DNA of 64,000 bases. Source: Megalopta genalis (lineage: Eukaryota; Arthropoda; Insecta; Hymenoptera; Halictidae). Shown piece after piece: positions 11,270-23,439 of this stretch. Under the pieces are notes generated by a model. The model was given only the letters and a program-made list of their open reading frames with translations. It was not told the DNA's origin and did no database searches. The position numbers and the translations under genes were made by a program. Position 1 is the first letter of the stretch. Each line of letters opens with the position of its first letter. Where the stretch lies: assembly GCF_051020955.1 (NCBI RefSeq), contig NC_135013.1:45079087-45143086 (forward strand), read 5' to 3'.

Positions 11270-12782
11270 TAATATACATATAACGATATAGGATAGAGTG
11301 AAGCTGGTTACTGTACAGCGACAAATTGCCGTGTATTTGGTTCATTTTCAGGCGTAATTAATATTTTATTTAACGAATCAGACGTATTAAATTTTTGCAT
11401 CCTTTTATTTTGTTTACCTTCGAATACGAAAAAATGAATTGGAGTTAGAAGAACATAGAAATGAAGCAGCTTACTTGATTCAATTAGATACCCAAAATAT
11501 TAACTGTTAAATAATAATGTTAATAATGTTTAAACCAGCCATCGTCTAATAATGTATTCGGTTTTCCAGTTAAAGACTTCATTGTATTTCTTCACACTTA
11601 ATCAATAAGCATAACGTTGTAGAAAAGGCCAGCTACTCAGCAGCAAGCACAAATTAATAATTGTATAGCACAATATTTATTACGAACAACAAAATTATAC
11701 TTGACAATGGCATACAATTTATCGATCGAAACATTGACGATCGTTAAAAGATTGTGACGTATGCTGCCGGAATGTGCAAACCTTGCGACTTGTATCGATG
11801 AACACAATGTTTTCATATTTTACATGACACAAGGGCACCACCGATCTCCACCGCGCAGGAAATTCTAATTATCCGGAATAAACAATTTTCTCGCGGAAAT
11901 ATGAAAGCATTCGCACAATCATCATTAACTAGAAGCCAGAAGAAGGTGGTTTGCGCAGCTCGTCCGATGAGGCAAAGCTCGTTAGACTCTAGCCTCGTCG
12001 TCTCCAATTTGGTCTTCCCAATTTTCGTCGAGGATCGCAGGGGGTACGAGGCAATTAAGCCCCTTATCTTAACGGTCGAAGCGTCAGAGCCAAGAAAGCC
12101 AAATCTTCGAATTCGTTAAGAATAAATCATTTCGATCGTAAGCATCGTGCAAGAGATTTTATAGTTCTATGGGCCAGAGGTGTTCAGTGGTACCTCCTAC
12201 CATTCAACGCTACCTACCAAACTTTTAACTGCTTCGACAAACTTTGCTCTTCCCCGTTCATAATCCTCGGCAATAACATCTCGGAATCGTTAGTCGAAAT
12301 CTTCTGTGTTCCCGTATTAATATCGCTCGATTATGATCCATACAAGAATGTTTCCACCGTCTATGCATTATACACATTGTCTGTATTATGCTATATTAGT
12401 ATTTAACCTTTTAGAGAATCTTCTTATGCGTAGAATAAAATTATCATTCTTATTACATTCTCCCAATCTTTTCGCTGTTAACATTAGGTTTACGGGACCC
12501 TTCAATCTGACAGATTTCAGTAAGAAAATCACAGTATTAATTCTCACCAATCTGTATTGTAAATATATAACTTTATTCAAAGGTTATGAGGGAAGGTCGG
12601 GAAACCTTAGAAATGAATTGCGCACGTAAGTTTAAAATGAATTTTAATAATAAAATAAAATAACGAATATGAACGTACAATGAAATTGAGCAATTGCACT
12701 GTGGGCCGAGACACCTAAAACGCGGACAAGTGTACATAAATAATACTAGAAAACGTTATGGATTTTTTAAAGAGTGCGTTAT
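11270..12782. other. Spacer of the inverted repeat, with a small GC-richer patch
   Basis: AT-rich DNA with no gene recognised. Between about 11810 and 12120 the composition rises and short frames open on both strands (for example 11901-12119 plus and 11813-12007 minus), none resembling a protein. That patch may be a conserved noncoding island. Confidence 0.4.
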
Positions 12783-12930
12783 ACAGTAAATTCTCCCTAA
12801 TTGGCGACCATATTGTGCACAAAAATGGATAATTTGGGAAGAGGAGATACGATTATTCGAGCCTTGCGGCTCGTTTTTATAGTTGTCGACAATCGGTAAC
12901 TACAAAAATGAGCTGCAGAGCTCAACATCC
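12783..12930. mobile_element. Truncated MITE, family F1, copy C
   Basis: Begins 'tacagtaaattctcccta' and runs through 'gcgaccatattgtgcac', 'cgagccttgcggctcg' and 'actacaaaaatgagctg' into the start of the second half, then stops where another foldback begins at 12935. The missing ~60 bp do not resume after that element. Confidence 0.7.
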
Positions 12931-12934
12931 CGTA

Positions 12935-13274
12935 TACAGGGTGGGTGAAAAATTGTGGTATAGCTGGCCAGGGGATGATTCTAAATGGAAAAATAAGCCG
13001 AAAAAAGGAGTATCATTTTTTCGTTTAAGACTGCCTTTTCGGGAAAAATGAGTTTAAAGATCCGTTAGGTTTGTATGGCTTATAGTATAACGAGAAATAG
13101 AATTGATATGTGATGGTCAGACGCGCTACTTGATTCCTATTCAATAATATTATTTTTTTCAACCTATTTTTTCTTGAAAACGGAGCCTTAAATGAAAAAA
13201 AGGTTTTCCTTTTTCGACTAAGTTTTGCATGTAGAACCATCCCTTGGCCGATTGTACAACGATTTTTCACCAAT
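12935..13274. mobile_element. Foldback element with 'gggtgggtgaaaaat' ends
   Basis: The left end 'cagggtgggtgaaaaattgt' pairs with the right end 'acaacgatttttcacc'. Next, 'ggccaggggatgattct' pairs with 'gaaccatcccttggcc', and the inner 'aaaaataagccgaaaaaagg' with a stretch near 13205. About 340 bp and noncoding. It abuts the truncated F1 MITE, so it probably inserted into or recombined with it. Confidence 0.6.
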
Positions 13275-13435
13275 TTTCACCTTTATACATCCATCTATTT
13301 CGTTGTAGTATGTTTATCTTTAGCTGTTTTGGAAATAAGAACACATCAATTTACTATATTATATATTTCACCAGCTCAAGAAGCATAATAAACATAAAAC
13401 TGAACAATAAAGTTTATATTAATTATTCAAGATTT

Positions 13436-13436
<1 letters not shown>

Positions 13437-13482
<46 letters not shown>
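13437..13482. repeat. (CT)n microsatellite
   Basis: An uninterrupted run of about 22 'ct' dinucleotides. Confidence 0.97.
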
Positions 13483-13483
<1 letters not shown>

Positions 13484-13612
13484 ATTCAATATATTTTCGA
13501 AGCCTAATCGAAAATTATCAATGATTGTTGCATAGTAGGCTATTGTAATCTTGTTTGATGCATTTTATAAAACTAATTTTAATGCATTCGTCGACTTGAA
13601 TGATTGATGGGA

Positions 13613-13663
13613 GATAATAATAACAATAATAATAATAATAATAATGATGATAATAATAACAAC

Positions 13664-13695
<32 letters not shown>

Positions 13696-13712
13696 TAATA
13701 ATAATAATAATT
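13613..13712. repeat. (AAT)n microsatellite with interruptions
   Basis: About 100 bp of 'aat' trinucleotides with scattered 'aac' and 'gat' interruptions. Frames through it give poly-Asn or poly-Ile and are not genes. Confidence 0.95.
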
Positions 13713-15379
13713 TTAATTATATCTTTAACCGCTCTCTCGCTACCTTCTCTTTTATGTATCCGATAGTTATAACAATGCACGTAAATAGAAACGTACATAA
13801 ACAGTACTAATAGGTGTAAAAAAACATAATGAATTTAAGAATCAAAATAAATTTGGTTAGTACATAAATTTGGCTGAGTACCCTGGCTGGGACCAGAAGC
13901 CTCGACGTCTATGGCCGCATTCCAGAACACTGACAATTGCGAAAAACAAAAAATGTGAACAAAATATGAAGAAAATTAAAGACGGGAGACAATAGAAAGC
14001 CACCATAAGAATAATTACGTAATTGCTGAAATTTATATTTATTTTTATTGTTTTAACGCAATATTTTAGTTTTTATTGCAATATAGTTAAATAAACAGTT
14101 TAATTTTTAATAAACACTGCGTTGCTATCAACCCAGTGCTTTTCCTGGTCTTCATTTCTTGTTAATAATTTATACGTTACATGTTCCAAGTCGAAAACGC
14201 CTCATGCCATGGTTAAATCATGTGAGGTGGCTAGGTAACATTTTGGCATCGTAGTGTTTGTTATAAATATAATAGATTTGGTATAATCGGAGTTCTAAGT
14301 GATATTGTTATAACGATTTTATAAAATTCACATCATTATTAAAGCTGCAAGGATTTCACTTCTAAATGGATATGCAATTACGTTAACGATACAGTGTGTG
14401 GAATATCTTGACTATGTAAATTAAACAGGGGTCATTGATGTTATAATAGAATAGAAGATAACAGAAGATGATAGAGTAGAAGGTAATAGAACAGTTACAT
14501 AGTTATAGGGCTAGACTAAATCCTCATTGGTTTGTATAGTAAATTGTGTTGTACCTATATGCATCGCCTTACACGGAACTGTTTACACGAGAAACATATT
14601 TGGATAATGCAGAATTCTGATATCGAAGGATCGGATAATTAAGGTTCCATTGTGTACCCTGATTTTGCCCTCACCTGTTATTGATTTCATATTTACTCCA
14701 AACTAAAAGTTTCAAGCTAATTTTTAATATGTTTAATGAAAAAAGTAACATCACATTAACATGATGGCTACAATAAATGTAATCAAATTATCAAGTTTTC
14801 AAACAATTTTCTAAGGAGATAAACAATCTTTTCTTAAACAAGTTTCTATAGCAGCATTGAGATCAGTTTAACCGTCAAAAGTAATAAACATTGTTTTATT
14901 TTACTTCAATCGTTTGTAATTTTATACTCTGTTTTAAATAATTCTAATCACAAAAATGGTTATTCAGAGAAAAGTAAAAACTAAAAAAAAAAGTAAACTG
15001 CAACTACGATATGTCTTAATGATTTGACGTCAGATGACGTACTTATGCGTCACTCAAGTTTTCGATTCGAGTCCGAATGACGCGAAAATATCTCACTGCT
15101 ATTTTGACACATCCGTCCAAAATTTACTTAGAAAACATTACAAATGATTCAATATCTTCTAAGAAATGCCATAATAAATGTTTGGCAAATTTAGAAAATT
15201 GAATGTTTCAAAATTATTGTTTAATTTCGTGCTTAATACGCCCGTACCAATGTTTTAACACTAGATGTTTTTTGTAATCCGTAAATGTGGTATTAAAGCT
15301 GAAATGTTAATCCCAGACACAAATATTAAAAGCTGTAAATATCCCCGTATTTACGCTCTTCGAGGTAAAGTTCTTCTCT
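13713..15379. other. AT-rich remainder of the inverted-repeat spacer
   Basis: No gene, RNA or paired repeat recognised. Short frames only. A small run of related 'agaagataacagaagatgat' steps near 14450-14490 is the only local repetition. Confidence 0.45.
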
Positions 15380-16357
15380 ACATAGGGTGGAGCATTTTAA
15401 ACAGATCACACCTGAATAACTCGCTTGTTTTTGAAGATGGGAGAAAATGCATTAGACTAAACTTACTTGGTATCGGGGAGCTCATATAATCAGGTATTAC
15501 CAATTTTTCTGTAGGTGGAGGGGCTTCAAGGACATATGAAGATCAATTCTGTTTTTTAAAATGGAACAGTAAGTATTTTTACTTACATTCTGATAGAGTG
15601 TTTCGAGGCGAATACAATGAACTATTATGAAGGTCATTCAAGGTCACCCAAAGTCAATTGCGAGAGACAATAAATTGACTCAGAGTACTTTTCGAATACT
15701 TGCGTAACACGTGTGTGTATTACGTGACACGGGTCACAAAAGATAAACAAACATTCAATCACATTGTACGCTTATCTGTATCCTCAAACATTAATGGTAA
15801 TTTTAAATTATCTGTTTTAGAAAATAATTTGAAGAAAAATTCAGAGATTTATATACATTTCGGCGAAGGATTAGAAATGTCGTAAATATTTCTGGACTTT
15901 TCGTACTAAATGTCATATGGTCATAGTGTTGTGGTACTTGCATTGGACTTGATCTTAGCTTTTACATTATGACGATAAAAATTGCATACAAGTAAATAGA
16001 TGACATTATTTTTTGATTAGATTTATAAACAAATTTGTGTGATTATTTGCCGTTTTACTATATTTTAGCTTTGCTTTTCTGTGTCACTTTGGGTGACCTT
16101 GACTGACCTTCATAATAGTTCATTGTATTCGTCTCGAAACACTCTATCAGAATGTAAGTAAAACATCTTACTGTTCCATTTAAAAAAAACAGAATTGACC
16201 TTCATATCTCCTTGATGCCTCCACCTACAGAAAAATTGGTAATACCAGATTATATATGAGCCCCTTGATACCAAGTAAGTTTGATCTAATGCATTTTCTC
16301 CTATCTTCAAAAACAAGCGAGTTATTCGGGTGGCCTGTTTAAAATGCCCCACCCTGT
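15380..16357. mobile_element. Foldback 'gggtggggcattttaaa' element, copy 2
   Basis: About 978 bp. The left end 'catagggtggagcatttta' is degraded and the right end 'taaaatgccccaccctgt' is intact. The internal region read on the minus strand follows copy 1, including the 'cgaaaagtactctgagtcaa'-type segment. Copy 2 keeps a longer duplicate of the inner arm. Noncoding; the frame at 15265-15489 runs through its edge and is a shadow. Confidence 0.8.
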
Positions 16358-16681
16358 ATAATCTAGCTATACCCTACAATATATAAATAAATGTAAATAT
16401 TAAAGGTCGTTGTGTGTATGAAATATCGGATTTTTTTCTGGAAATAAAAAGACCTGCAGTATACATTTTCGAATGAGTAAACAAAATCTGACGTAATATT
16501 AAGTATGCGATTAAAAAACTCCTTTATACAACTTGTCACTCTCTTAAGTGTGACTCTTACAATATCTTCTTTGATCCTAACAAAACTAAACATATTCTCT
16601 GCATAATTTGAATGGCATGAAGTGGCAGATATCCCGCAGTGGTTGTTTTTTCAATTGTTGCTTTTTCTCATAGCTTCCACG
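15380..16681 (-). repeat. Right arm of the large inverted repeat
   Basis: The inverted counterpart of 10068-11269. Order from outside in: the 324 bp outer segment (16681 down to 16358), nearly identical to the left arm, then the foldback element (16357 down to 15380). This arm is about 100 bp longer than the left because of indels inside the foldback. It ends sharply at 16681, beyond which the flank ('gacatcgatg') no longer matches the left flank. Confidence 0.85.
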
Positions 16682-17589
16682 ACATCGATGATTTTCCGTA
16701 TAATTATAAATTTCGTATTGCATCGCGCGTGTAGGCTCAAGGATAAAAACATTTAAATAAGTATCATGATGTGATCTTCGAATAACCTTGAACTCCGGAA
16801 GGTGAAATTTATAGTGAGCCGATTTAACTCATAAATTGCATACGCATATATGTATATATACATACATATACACATGTATATATAACATAAAAATCATTTT
16901 TATTAATAAATAGATTATTACTTAATTATATTTTTTACAATGATTATCAATCTTAACCATGCGTATATTTGAGGACATGAAAAAGTTTCAGCTGTAAACA
17001 AGAGAACATACAATAACAAGAGAAATAAGAATTTGTAGCTTGCTTTTGGTTAAAATCTCTCCATAAAATAATTGTAAAATAAACTTTAAAGATTGAAATG
17101 CTTTTAGCAGTAAACCTCCCGAATGGATAAAAAACCGGTTTTACATACTTTGTTTTAAAATTGATGGAATTATAAAAACTCTTCCTGAGACAATGATAGA
17201 ATAAGTTTCTTAATCCAAACTTACATAATAATAATAATGGCGAAAAGTCTAAACAAATACAGGTTTTTCATCGTTATAAAGCAACATAATACGTTACATT
17301 ACTTACTTTTAGTGGTCGGTAGTAGAAGTGTGTCAATCGATACCGCTTTATTCGATATATCGATAACATCGTTAAGATATCGTTAACATAACTGGAAGCT
17401 TCGAAACGCACGATCGAAGTAACGTGTGATGAATTTATTCTTTAGTCAAATGTTTTTACTTTTATTTATACTGTTTACACACAGTTCACTGTTCCGTTCA
17501 TTTTGGCTACAGTCTGCTTGTTTTGGAAACGATTAACTTTCGTTCACATGTATTATATTTACTCAGCTAAAATCACACCAAAAACCTGA
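16682..17589. other. AT-rich unassigned stretch with a TA/CA-rich tract
   Basis: Contains a compound 'atatatgtatatatacatac' tract at about 16845-16890. Otherwise no gene or paired repeat recognised. Confidence 0.5.
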
Positions 17590-17812
17590 TGCAGTAAATT
17601 CTTTCCAATTGTCCCCTCAGCTTGTAAACAGAAATGCACAATTTGGGAGGAGGCGATGCAATTATTCAAGCCTCGCGGCTTGTTTTTATAGTCGCCGATT
17701 GCCAACAACTATAAAAATGAGCCACAAGTCTCGAATAATTGTATCCCCTCTTCCAAAGCTGTCCATTTTTTTGTTTACAAGCTGAGGGATACTTGGGGAG
17801 AATTTATTGTGT
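17590..17812. mobile_element. Palindromic MITE, family F1, copy D
   Basis: Full-length family member: 'gcagtaaattctttccaatt', 'agcttgtaaacag', 'cctcgcggcttgtttttata', a central 'gccaacaactataaaaatga', then the complementary half ending 'ggagaatttattgtgta'. Confidence 0.8.
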
Positions 17813-18159
17813 ACTAAGATTCTTCGTTAGTTTGATAGAGATCTCTCTTCTGAACATAAACATTCTGTGACCCAGGTATCAGACTAATTGATTTGTTCAT
17901 TCAGACTTCCGTAAAACAATGTGAGTTAATAAAATATGTTTATATTTAAACTATATGATTTAGAATTTACAATACATAAAGTATGAATCACGATATAAAA
18001 CTATGCGATTAGTCTCTCTATAGTCTCTCTATATAATATATAATAATATATATTATCATTAAGTATCAAAATAAGATATCGATAATCGGCAGACACATCT
18101 TAGATTGTTTAGTTTGAGAAAAGACACAACTGTAATAACGTCTGGTTGTGGAAGAAGGA

Positions 18160-18184
18160 GCAGAAGAAGAAGAAGAAGAAGAAG
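18160..18184. repeat. (AAG)n microsatellite
   Basis: Short run of 'gaagaagaagaa' directly before a GC-rich island. Confidence 0.85.
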
Positions 18185-18925
18185 TTTTATTCCGAGCCAT
18201 TTGAACAGTAGCGAGCAGTCGTGCGTTTTTATTTCAGGAAGGATAATAGTCGATCAGAGAAGGAATAGTCAACTGATCTAGGTTCCTTTCCGGTAGCAAA
18301 CCGCCACCGCCGCAACTTCCTGCCGGTCGGTATAGAGCAGCAAATGTGCACCGTATGTAAATGTTATCCAGGCCGGGGTAATCTGAAATTTGCTGGCTGC
18401 GCTTGGAAGCCACGCCTGTTAGAGAAAGCCGGAATCTATGAGGGCCAATTGATGACTGCCTCCTCGACGTTTATTCTGATATTAATCCTCGGACGAACGG
18501 GCCGCTTTTAAATCCCGCCATCTATCGCCTAGACTAATCGATCGCGAGACATTCAATTACCCTTAATCTATTAGGCGAATTGCGACTGTCTCGGAAAGAA
18601 TGCACGCAATGTGCCGATGTTATTGCATCGCTCGCCGCGCCGCATCGCGTCGTTTCGCTTAATCGACACAATAATCGCATATTATCGGTTCTTAGACTTA
18701 GCATTGCCGAACAAGCTCTGTCTCTGCGGCCAATTAAAGATGAAATCGATACCGAATACGATATTATGCAAGCAATAACGGAGCACTCGATAAACAGACG
18801 TAATCTGAATTTGAACCGGTTAACGAGACAACTAAACAGATTTTACGGACGTGTCGTATATTTTGATTTATTTGGTTTATTTATGCTGGCGCTGAATTGC
18901 CTTATAGACATTTCGACGTAAGGCG
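18185..18925. other. GC-rich island 2, with duplicated module
   Basis: Elevated GC and CpG with many short AT-core words such as 'attaat' and 'cgat'. A 113-codon frame at 18580-18921 (from a TTG or later ATG) resembles no family I know. The island contains a ~130 bp module (about 18335-18460) that recurs in diverged form at about 20315-20445. Best read as a candidate regulatory or conserved noncoding island. Confidence 0.45.
18335..18460 (+). repeat. Island module, copy 1 (POU-octamer-like core)
   Basis: Shares with 20315-20445 the ordered words 'gcaaatgt', 'cgtatgtaaatgttatcc', 'ggggtaatct', 'aatttgc' and, further on, a looser 'gaaagc..g..t.tatg.g..caattgatg' string. 'Atgtaaat' is one base from the POU octamer. 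Function is inferred, not shown. Confidence 0.55.
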
Positions 18926-19239
18926 TTTCATATCTTACAGCAGTGGAATATTACTTACAATCTTGTTCAAACTCTGACACAACTAGCTTGATAACCAACC
19001 AGTGAACGATATATGTATTTAAAGTAAAATTTATGGATGTGTGTGTACATCCCCGTTGATAATACATTTTTTAACCGAGAGATAAATAAATAACAAATGC
19101 TAAATAAATGAGGTAATGAATGCAATATTTCGCAGGTTGAAATGTTAGTATTTGAATAAAAAATTCTTCGTTGGTAACATTTTTTAAAAATCTACTAAAT
19201 CGATTTTTATTTCTAATTGTATCGTGTCTGCACACCGTT
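18926..19239. other. AT-rich unassigned stretch
   Basis: No gene or repeat recognised. Confidence 0.4.
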
Positions 19240-19445
19240 TAAAACGGTATAACCTTTTTAAAACTGGTCTAAATGATTTGAATTCTTTTGCAAATATTCG
19301 AGAGACTGTAAAATGACTAAAATACACTTTTTAATTTTGCTATTATTTGGAGAATAAAAAAATGTGAAAACACTCTCGTTTTTTACTTTTTTATCTTAGC
19401 CTATAATGAAAATTTAAAAAATCGATCTTAATGAAATTTATGATA
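19240..19445. mobile_element. Half of a Tc1-type foldback element
   Basis: Matches one arm of the element at 52222-53478: 'tttaaaactggtctaaatga', then 'atgactaaaata', 'aattttgctattatttgg' and 'cgttttttacttttttatct' in the same order. The second arm is absent. Noncoding relic. Confidence 0.55.
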
Positions 19446-20060
19446 AAAAATTATTAATGAAAAATAACTGTGTCAGAAAAATTGATGACATAAATTAATT
19501 TTAATATGGTAAGTTTATTCAAGACAATGAACTCCATTTTGAGTATTTCAGAATCCAATTTTTTGTCGGTCGTGTAAATGTCATGATTACACGACGAATC
19601 TTTATGCAAAATAAAAATTGTCTTCATCGATTGCAGAACATAGGAGCCAACTAATTTTTATGAGTTCAAATTAATATATCGAGGTTCTCAGTTTCTTTTA
19701 ATCTGGACGCTGTTTTAAATTGTATCTACTCATTTTTACCAAAAATGCTTAATATTCGCAGTATAGCCATGATATTACGCATTGTCCAATTTGCCATTGC
19801 CCTTTAGCGCTTTCGGACAGAGTAAGTACGTATTAAAAATTATTTCGTTAATTTGTCGTTAACTATTAGGTTTAGATCAGCAGATTTTTATTCAAAATTT
19901 GATACTGTATCGATCTGTGATTCGCAAAATAGATTATTCCATTATTCCATTATTCCATTATTACGCCTATATCCACACATAGAATATGTAGCTTATAAAA
20001 TGTGTCTCTTCATAACATTTAAATTTCATGCTTACAAATTTGTATAAAGTGTGCTATTAA
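19446..20060. other. AT-rich unassigned stretch with isolated repeat end
   Basis: Contains a lone copy of the 'cgaatctttatgcaaaataa' word at about 19597, typical of the foldback family at 26752 and 28594. A short 'ttattcca' run (four copies) sits near 19936-19960. No gene recognised. Confidence 0.45.
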
Positions 20061-20625
20061 GTCATTACTCGTGGTGATTACGTTAGCCGAAGACATCTAG
20101 GCATTCGAAGCACAACTATCGGACAAGGAAAGGTCTCCTGGAACGAAATGGCACGATTGACATAAGTCGAACTATGCCTGCCAATTGATCGGAAGTTGGT
20201 CACGCGTAGTCGCTGGCCGATATCTGTCAGGTTGTTTGTTTCCAGGAGTTCTATTCCATTTTCACCGTAATATGCATCGTTGCTGGTCTACAACGATGGA
20301 GATCCGGTGGCTGCTGGATTGGAACGGCAAATGTACGCCGTATGTAAATGTTATCCGAGGAGTAGGGTAATCTGGAATTTGCCCGTGGAGGTTCAGAGAC
20401 AGGCGTACCGTGGAAAGCTTAGGTTTATGGGACGATTGATGCTACACACTCTACGCATGGTTACGCGCAAGGGACTACTGTCAATGGTGACAAATGTAGA
20501 CGATTCAAGCTGCCGTTGTATCTATCGATGGCAAATTTCCAAGCAAACCCGTATAATCTCTGATTTTGGCTCCTTCAAGGTGGTATGGCTATCGATCGGT
20601 CGTAGACGAAAAAAAATTTCGTAAT
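20061..20625. other. GC-rich island 3, with duplicated module
   Basis: GC-richer block with short open frames in several phases (20185-20370 and 20280-20624, plus strand). The longest, 114 codons, spans the module shared with island 2 but differs from it at codon level, so I do not call it coding. Confidence 0.45.
20315..20445 (+). repeat. Island module, copy 2 (POU-octamer-like core)
   Basis: Diverged duplicate of 18335-18460, about 1.98 kb downstream and in the same orientation. The core 'cgtatgtaaatgttatcc' is identical; 'gtaatct' and 'aatttgc' follow at matching distance, with substitutions elsewhere. Confidence 0.55.
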
Positions 20626-22518
20626 TGATTTCTTAATTGAAAAAGTCAAACGCAGAAATTAGGGTAATTACCGAAGCTTAAATCACCTCTCTGCTGTGGC
20701 TTAAGAAGTGAAACGTAATTTTTCAGCTAATTAACATGTCAACTTCAAACTTCGTAGATGGATTTGTTAATATCTAAAGAGGATTTAATGACAATTTTTG
20801 CAAATACATCTAAAATATTATACATACATTATAAAAATAAATGGCATGGTTGTCTGAAGTAGAAAAATTAAAACAATTAAAATGGAGAAGACAGAATTTC
20901 TATTTTTTAGAACAATTTATTGAATCTTCGATTTAAACTTCCAAAATCAATTTCGTGGCCATCGATTTCATTTTAGTTCAGACAAAAGCGTGACAGCAGC
21001 ATTACATTGCACATCAGAATTATATTTCTAAGATATGAAACTAACAGAGAATACGAATAAAAAATACGAATTAAAGAATTTTAATTAGGTGAATCCACAA
21101 TTTATAAATGTAATAAGTACATTAGAATTAAGACTTCTTTGAAGATGCTGTCTTGTATTGTGATTAAAAATGTTCGTGTTATAAAGAAAGTAATAGGAAG
21201 GCATACAAACGAAGATGTAAAATGAAAACGAGCTGCAAGTACATTCCATATGTCTTCTTTATTATTTAAATTTCACTTCTCTGTCAATTGCAAAAATTTA
21301 GAAGGAAGTAACAGAGAGATATGCAAACAAGGAAATCAAAATAAGATACAAGTCATTAAAATTTTAGAAATCAGTAGCATATTTTCATAGCCATATTCCA
21401 TGAAGGGATTTAATAAATTTCATTCAGGGTAAGACCATTCCATTATATATTTTAATAAAATTCCTCTAAGTTGGGAACAATATGTAGAAATGTCTGATAC
21501 ATTAACGGGAAATTTCTATAGATATAATATCACCAAACAGCATTAAAAGTGAAAAGGTTTGCTTACAAGTACTATCTTAATTTATAATATTCTTGTATTA
21601 TCACCACTGTTGTACACAAACTAATAAATTAAACGCTAGACGTACTTGGCGGGCCCGCTTGATCCTGTGAAACTTTATAGGATCAATCATCGTTATGATG
21701 CAAAGCGAGTCGCGTTTGTTAATACACAATTTTGGGGGCCGTGTAATCTGGCAGCAGTTAGCGGTGAGAGTGATTCAATGACATATTCATTAATATCAAT
21801 AGGTATTAATTCCCGAATATCGTGTTATAGTATTGAGTTAAAATAGGATATCATGTCTAACGTAGTATCAATTCAATACGATTAAGAGATACTGTAGGGA
21901 TATCGATAAAATAGAAAATCGTTTACAACAATAAAGAATAACAACATAGAAAATATACGTTTGTAGTGAACACTTTCATTAGACACTTTCATAAAACACT
22001 CATTATAAAAATAGAAATAAAACGTAGAAAACTTTTATAGTTCAATATTCCATTACAATTAATTGACAAATTCTGTTTCAAGAATCTGGTATTTTATTAT
22101 TGAGTTACTGCTTATATTTTAATGTCATATGGCACTTCTAATGTCATATTAAATTGGAATGTTTTATTGATTAATATTAATTACTAGACTGCAGATTTTA
22201 TGCATTTATGGCACAATTGAGTAGTTGCAATTTAGAATAGTAGAAAGATTAAAAGAGTTTTAAGGTGTCAATGTATTAGTTTTGATCTTTTAAAATTATT
22301 AAATGAAGATAGCTCTCTCTATTTTGTTTCTATTTCTTGCAATTGATGCAGGTAATTTTTATTTTGCACACAAAAGTAACTGAAAAATTATGTAGGAGCC
22401 GATTCCTTATGCTCGTCCTGCTATACCCTTTGCCGGATAGCCAATTGTAAATAGAATATAATAATAACGATAATAATGGAAAAAAAACTTTGAAGTCTAT
22501 CATTACTCGAACAACATG
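20626..22518. other. AT-rich unassigned stretch
   Basis: About 1.9 kb without recognisable gene. A lone repeat end ('ctagactgcagattttatgc') lies at about 22193. A juxtaposed 'gatgcag|gtaattttt' at about 22350 is noted in the findings as weak. Confidence 0.45.
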
Positions 22519-22875
22519 TACAGGGTGTCCCAAAAATATCTCGCAATCCGAAAATGAGAGATTCCTGAGGTCATTTGAGGTAACTTTTTCCTTCGCGAAA
22601 ATGCAATTCGCGGCTTCATTTTCGAGTTATTAACGAAAAACAGTGACCAATGAGAGACGTGATCAGCTAACGCGATACGGCCAAGCAAATGAGCGAAAGT
22701 GGGCTTCGTGCGCTCATTGGCCGAGCCGCCTCGCGCCAGCCAAGCTCGCCTCTCGTATGTCACTGTTTTTGGTTAATAACTCGTAAACAAAGCCGCGGAT
22801 TACATTTTTGCTAAGGAAAAAGTTGCTTTAAATGACCCCCATTTCCCGATTACGAGACATTTTTGGAACACCCTA
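22519..22875. mobile_element. Palindromic 'gggtgtcc' MITE, copy 2
   Basis: Same family as 8029: 'acagggtgtcccaaaaata' start, 'tctcgcaatccgaaa', inner 'cgagttattaacgaaaaaca' with complements to the right, and a GC-rich centre. The right end is mutated ('ggaacaccctat'). Noncoding. Confidence 0.85.
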
Positions 22876-23050
22876 TAGAATGGACCGTATAGGCCCTATC
22901 CTCATTAAGTCCCTTAATGAATTATTCCACCGTAAAGACATCAAAATAGATGAACGTCACCGCTTAAACTATTTAGTCCACAAATTAACCGATTTCTGTA
23001 GGGTGACCAATTGCTGTGCCCTTGGTCTATCTTCGGACATAATCACTTAA
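22876..23050 (+). other. Short open segment next to MITE, origin unknown
   Basis: An open frame of about 58 codons continues from the right end of the MITE to a stop at 23048. It has balanced codon use and a charged, helix-prone composition with an 'RKDIKIDERHRL' stretch and two late cysteines. It could be a fragment of a real or transposon protein truncated by the MITE. I do not recognise it. Confidence 0.2.
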
Positions 23051-23089
23051 TTATTTGCAGGAGAAATCTTTTTATTAAGAAATAAGATA

Positions 23090-23335
23090 AATGAAGAAAA
23101 AATTGTAATATGTCTTATTCGATAAATATAAAGTTAATTATATCCAAACACGCATCAAAGATAATAGCCTCGCTATAATAGAACCTCTATTATGTGAACA
23201 CCCATGACATAAACCTTCTATTATTTGAATGTCCTATTATATGAACAGTATTCTTGTTACAGCATTTTCATGTAAACATAGATATTACTTGGACTTGCAA
23301 GTCGAAATCTACCATAATCCACTACCCTACACAAA
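23090..23335. repeat. Dispersed repeat R4, copy 1
   Basis: Shares 'tcttattcgataaatataaa' with copies at 32400 and 59060, and a later 'aatccactaccctac' with the 32500 copy. Between these lies a local 'cctctattatgtgaac' / 'cctattatatgaac' echo. Noncoding, family unknown. Confidence 0.45.
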
Positions 23336-23439
23336 ATACGAAAATGCGAAGTTTGTGATAAATCCAGCGTAACAGAGTGGTAGCATCTCGATAAAAATTA
23401 CAATAATCGAACACATACTTCTGACGACTTCATTTTACA

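Noticed and set aside
13437..13482. CRISPR-like or regulatory meaning of the CT run
   Set aside because: Simple dinucleotide microsatellite; no spacers or bacterial context.
13565..13810. Poly-Asn and poly-Ile frames
   Set aside because: Pure translation of the (AAT)n microsatellite.
22832..23050. Single 72-codon gene spanning the MITE boundary
   Set aside because: Its first part is the MITE right arm; only the part after 22875 could be independent sequence.
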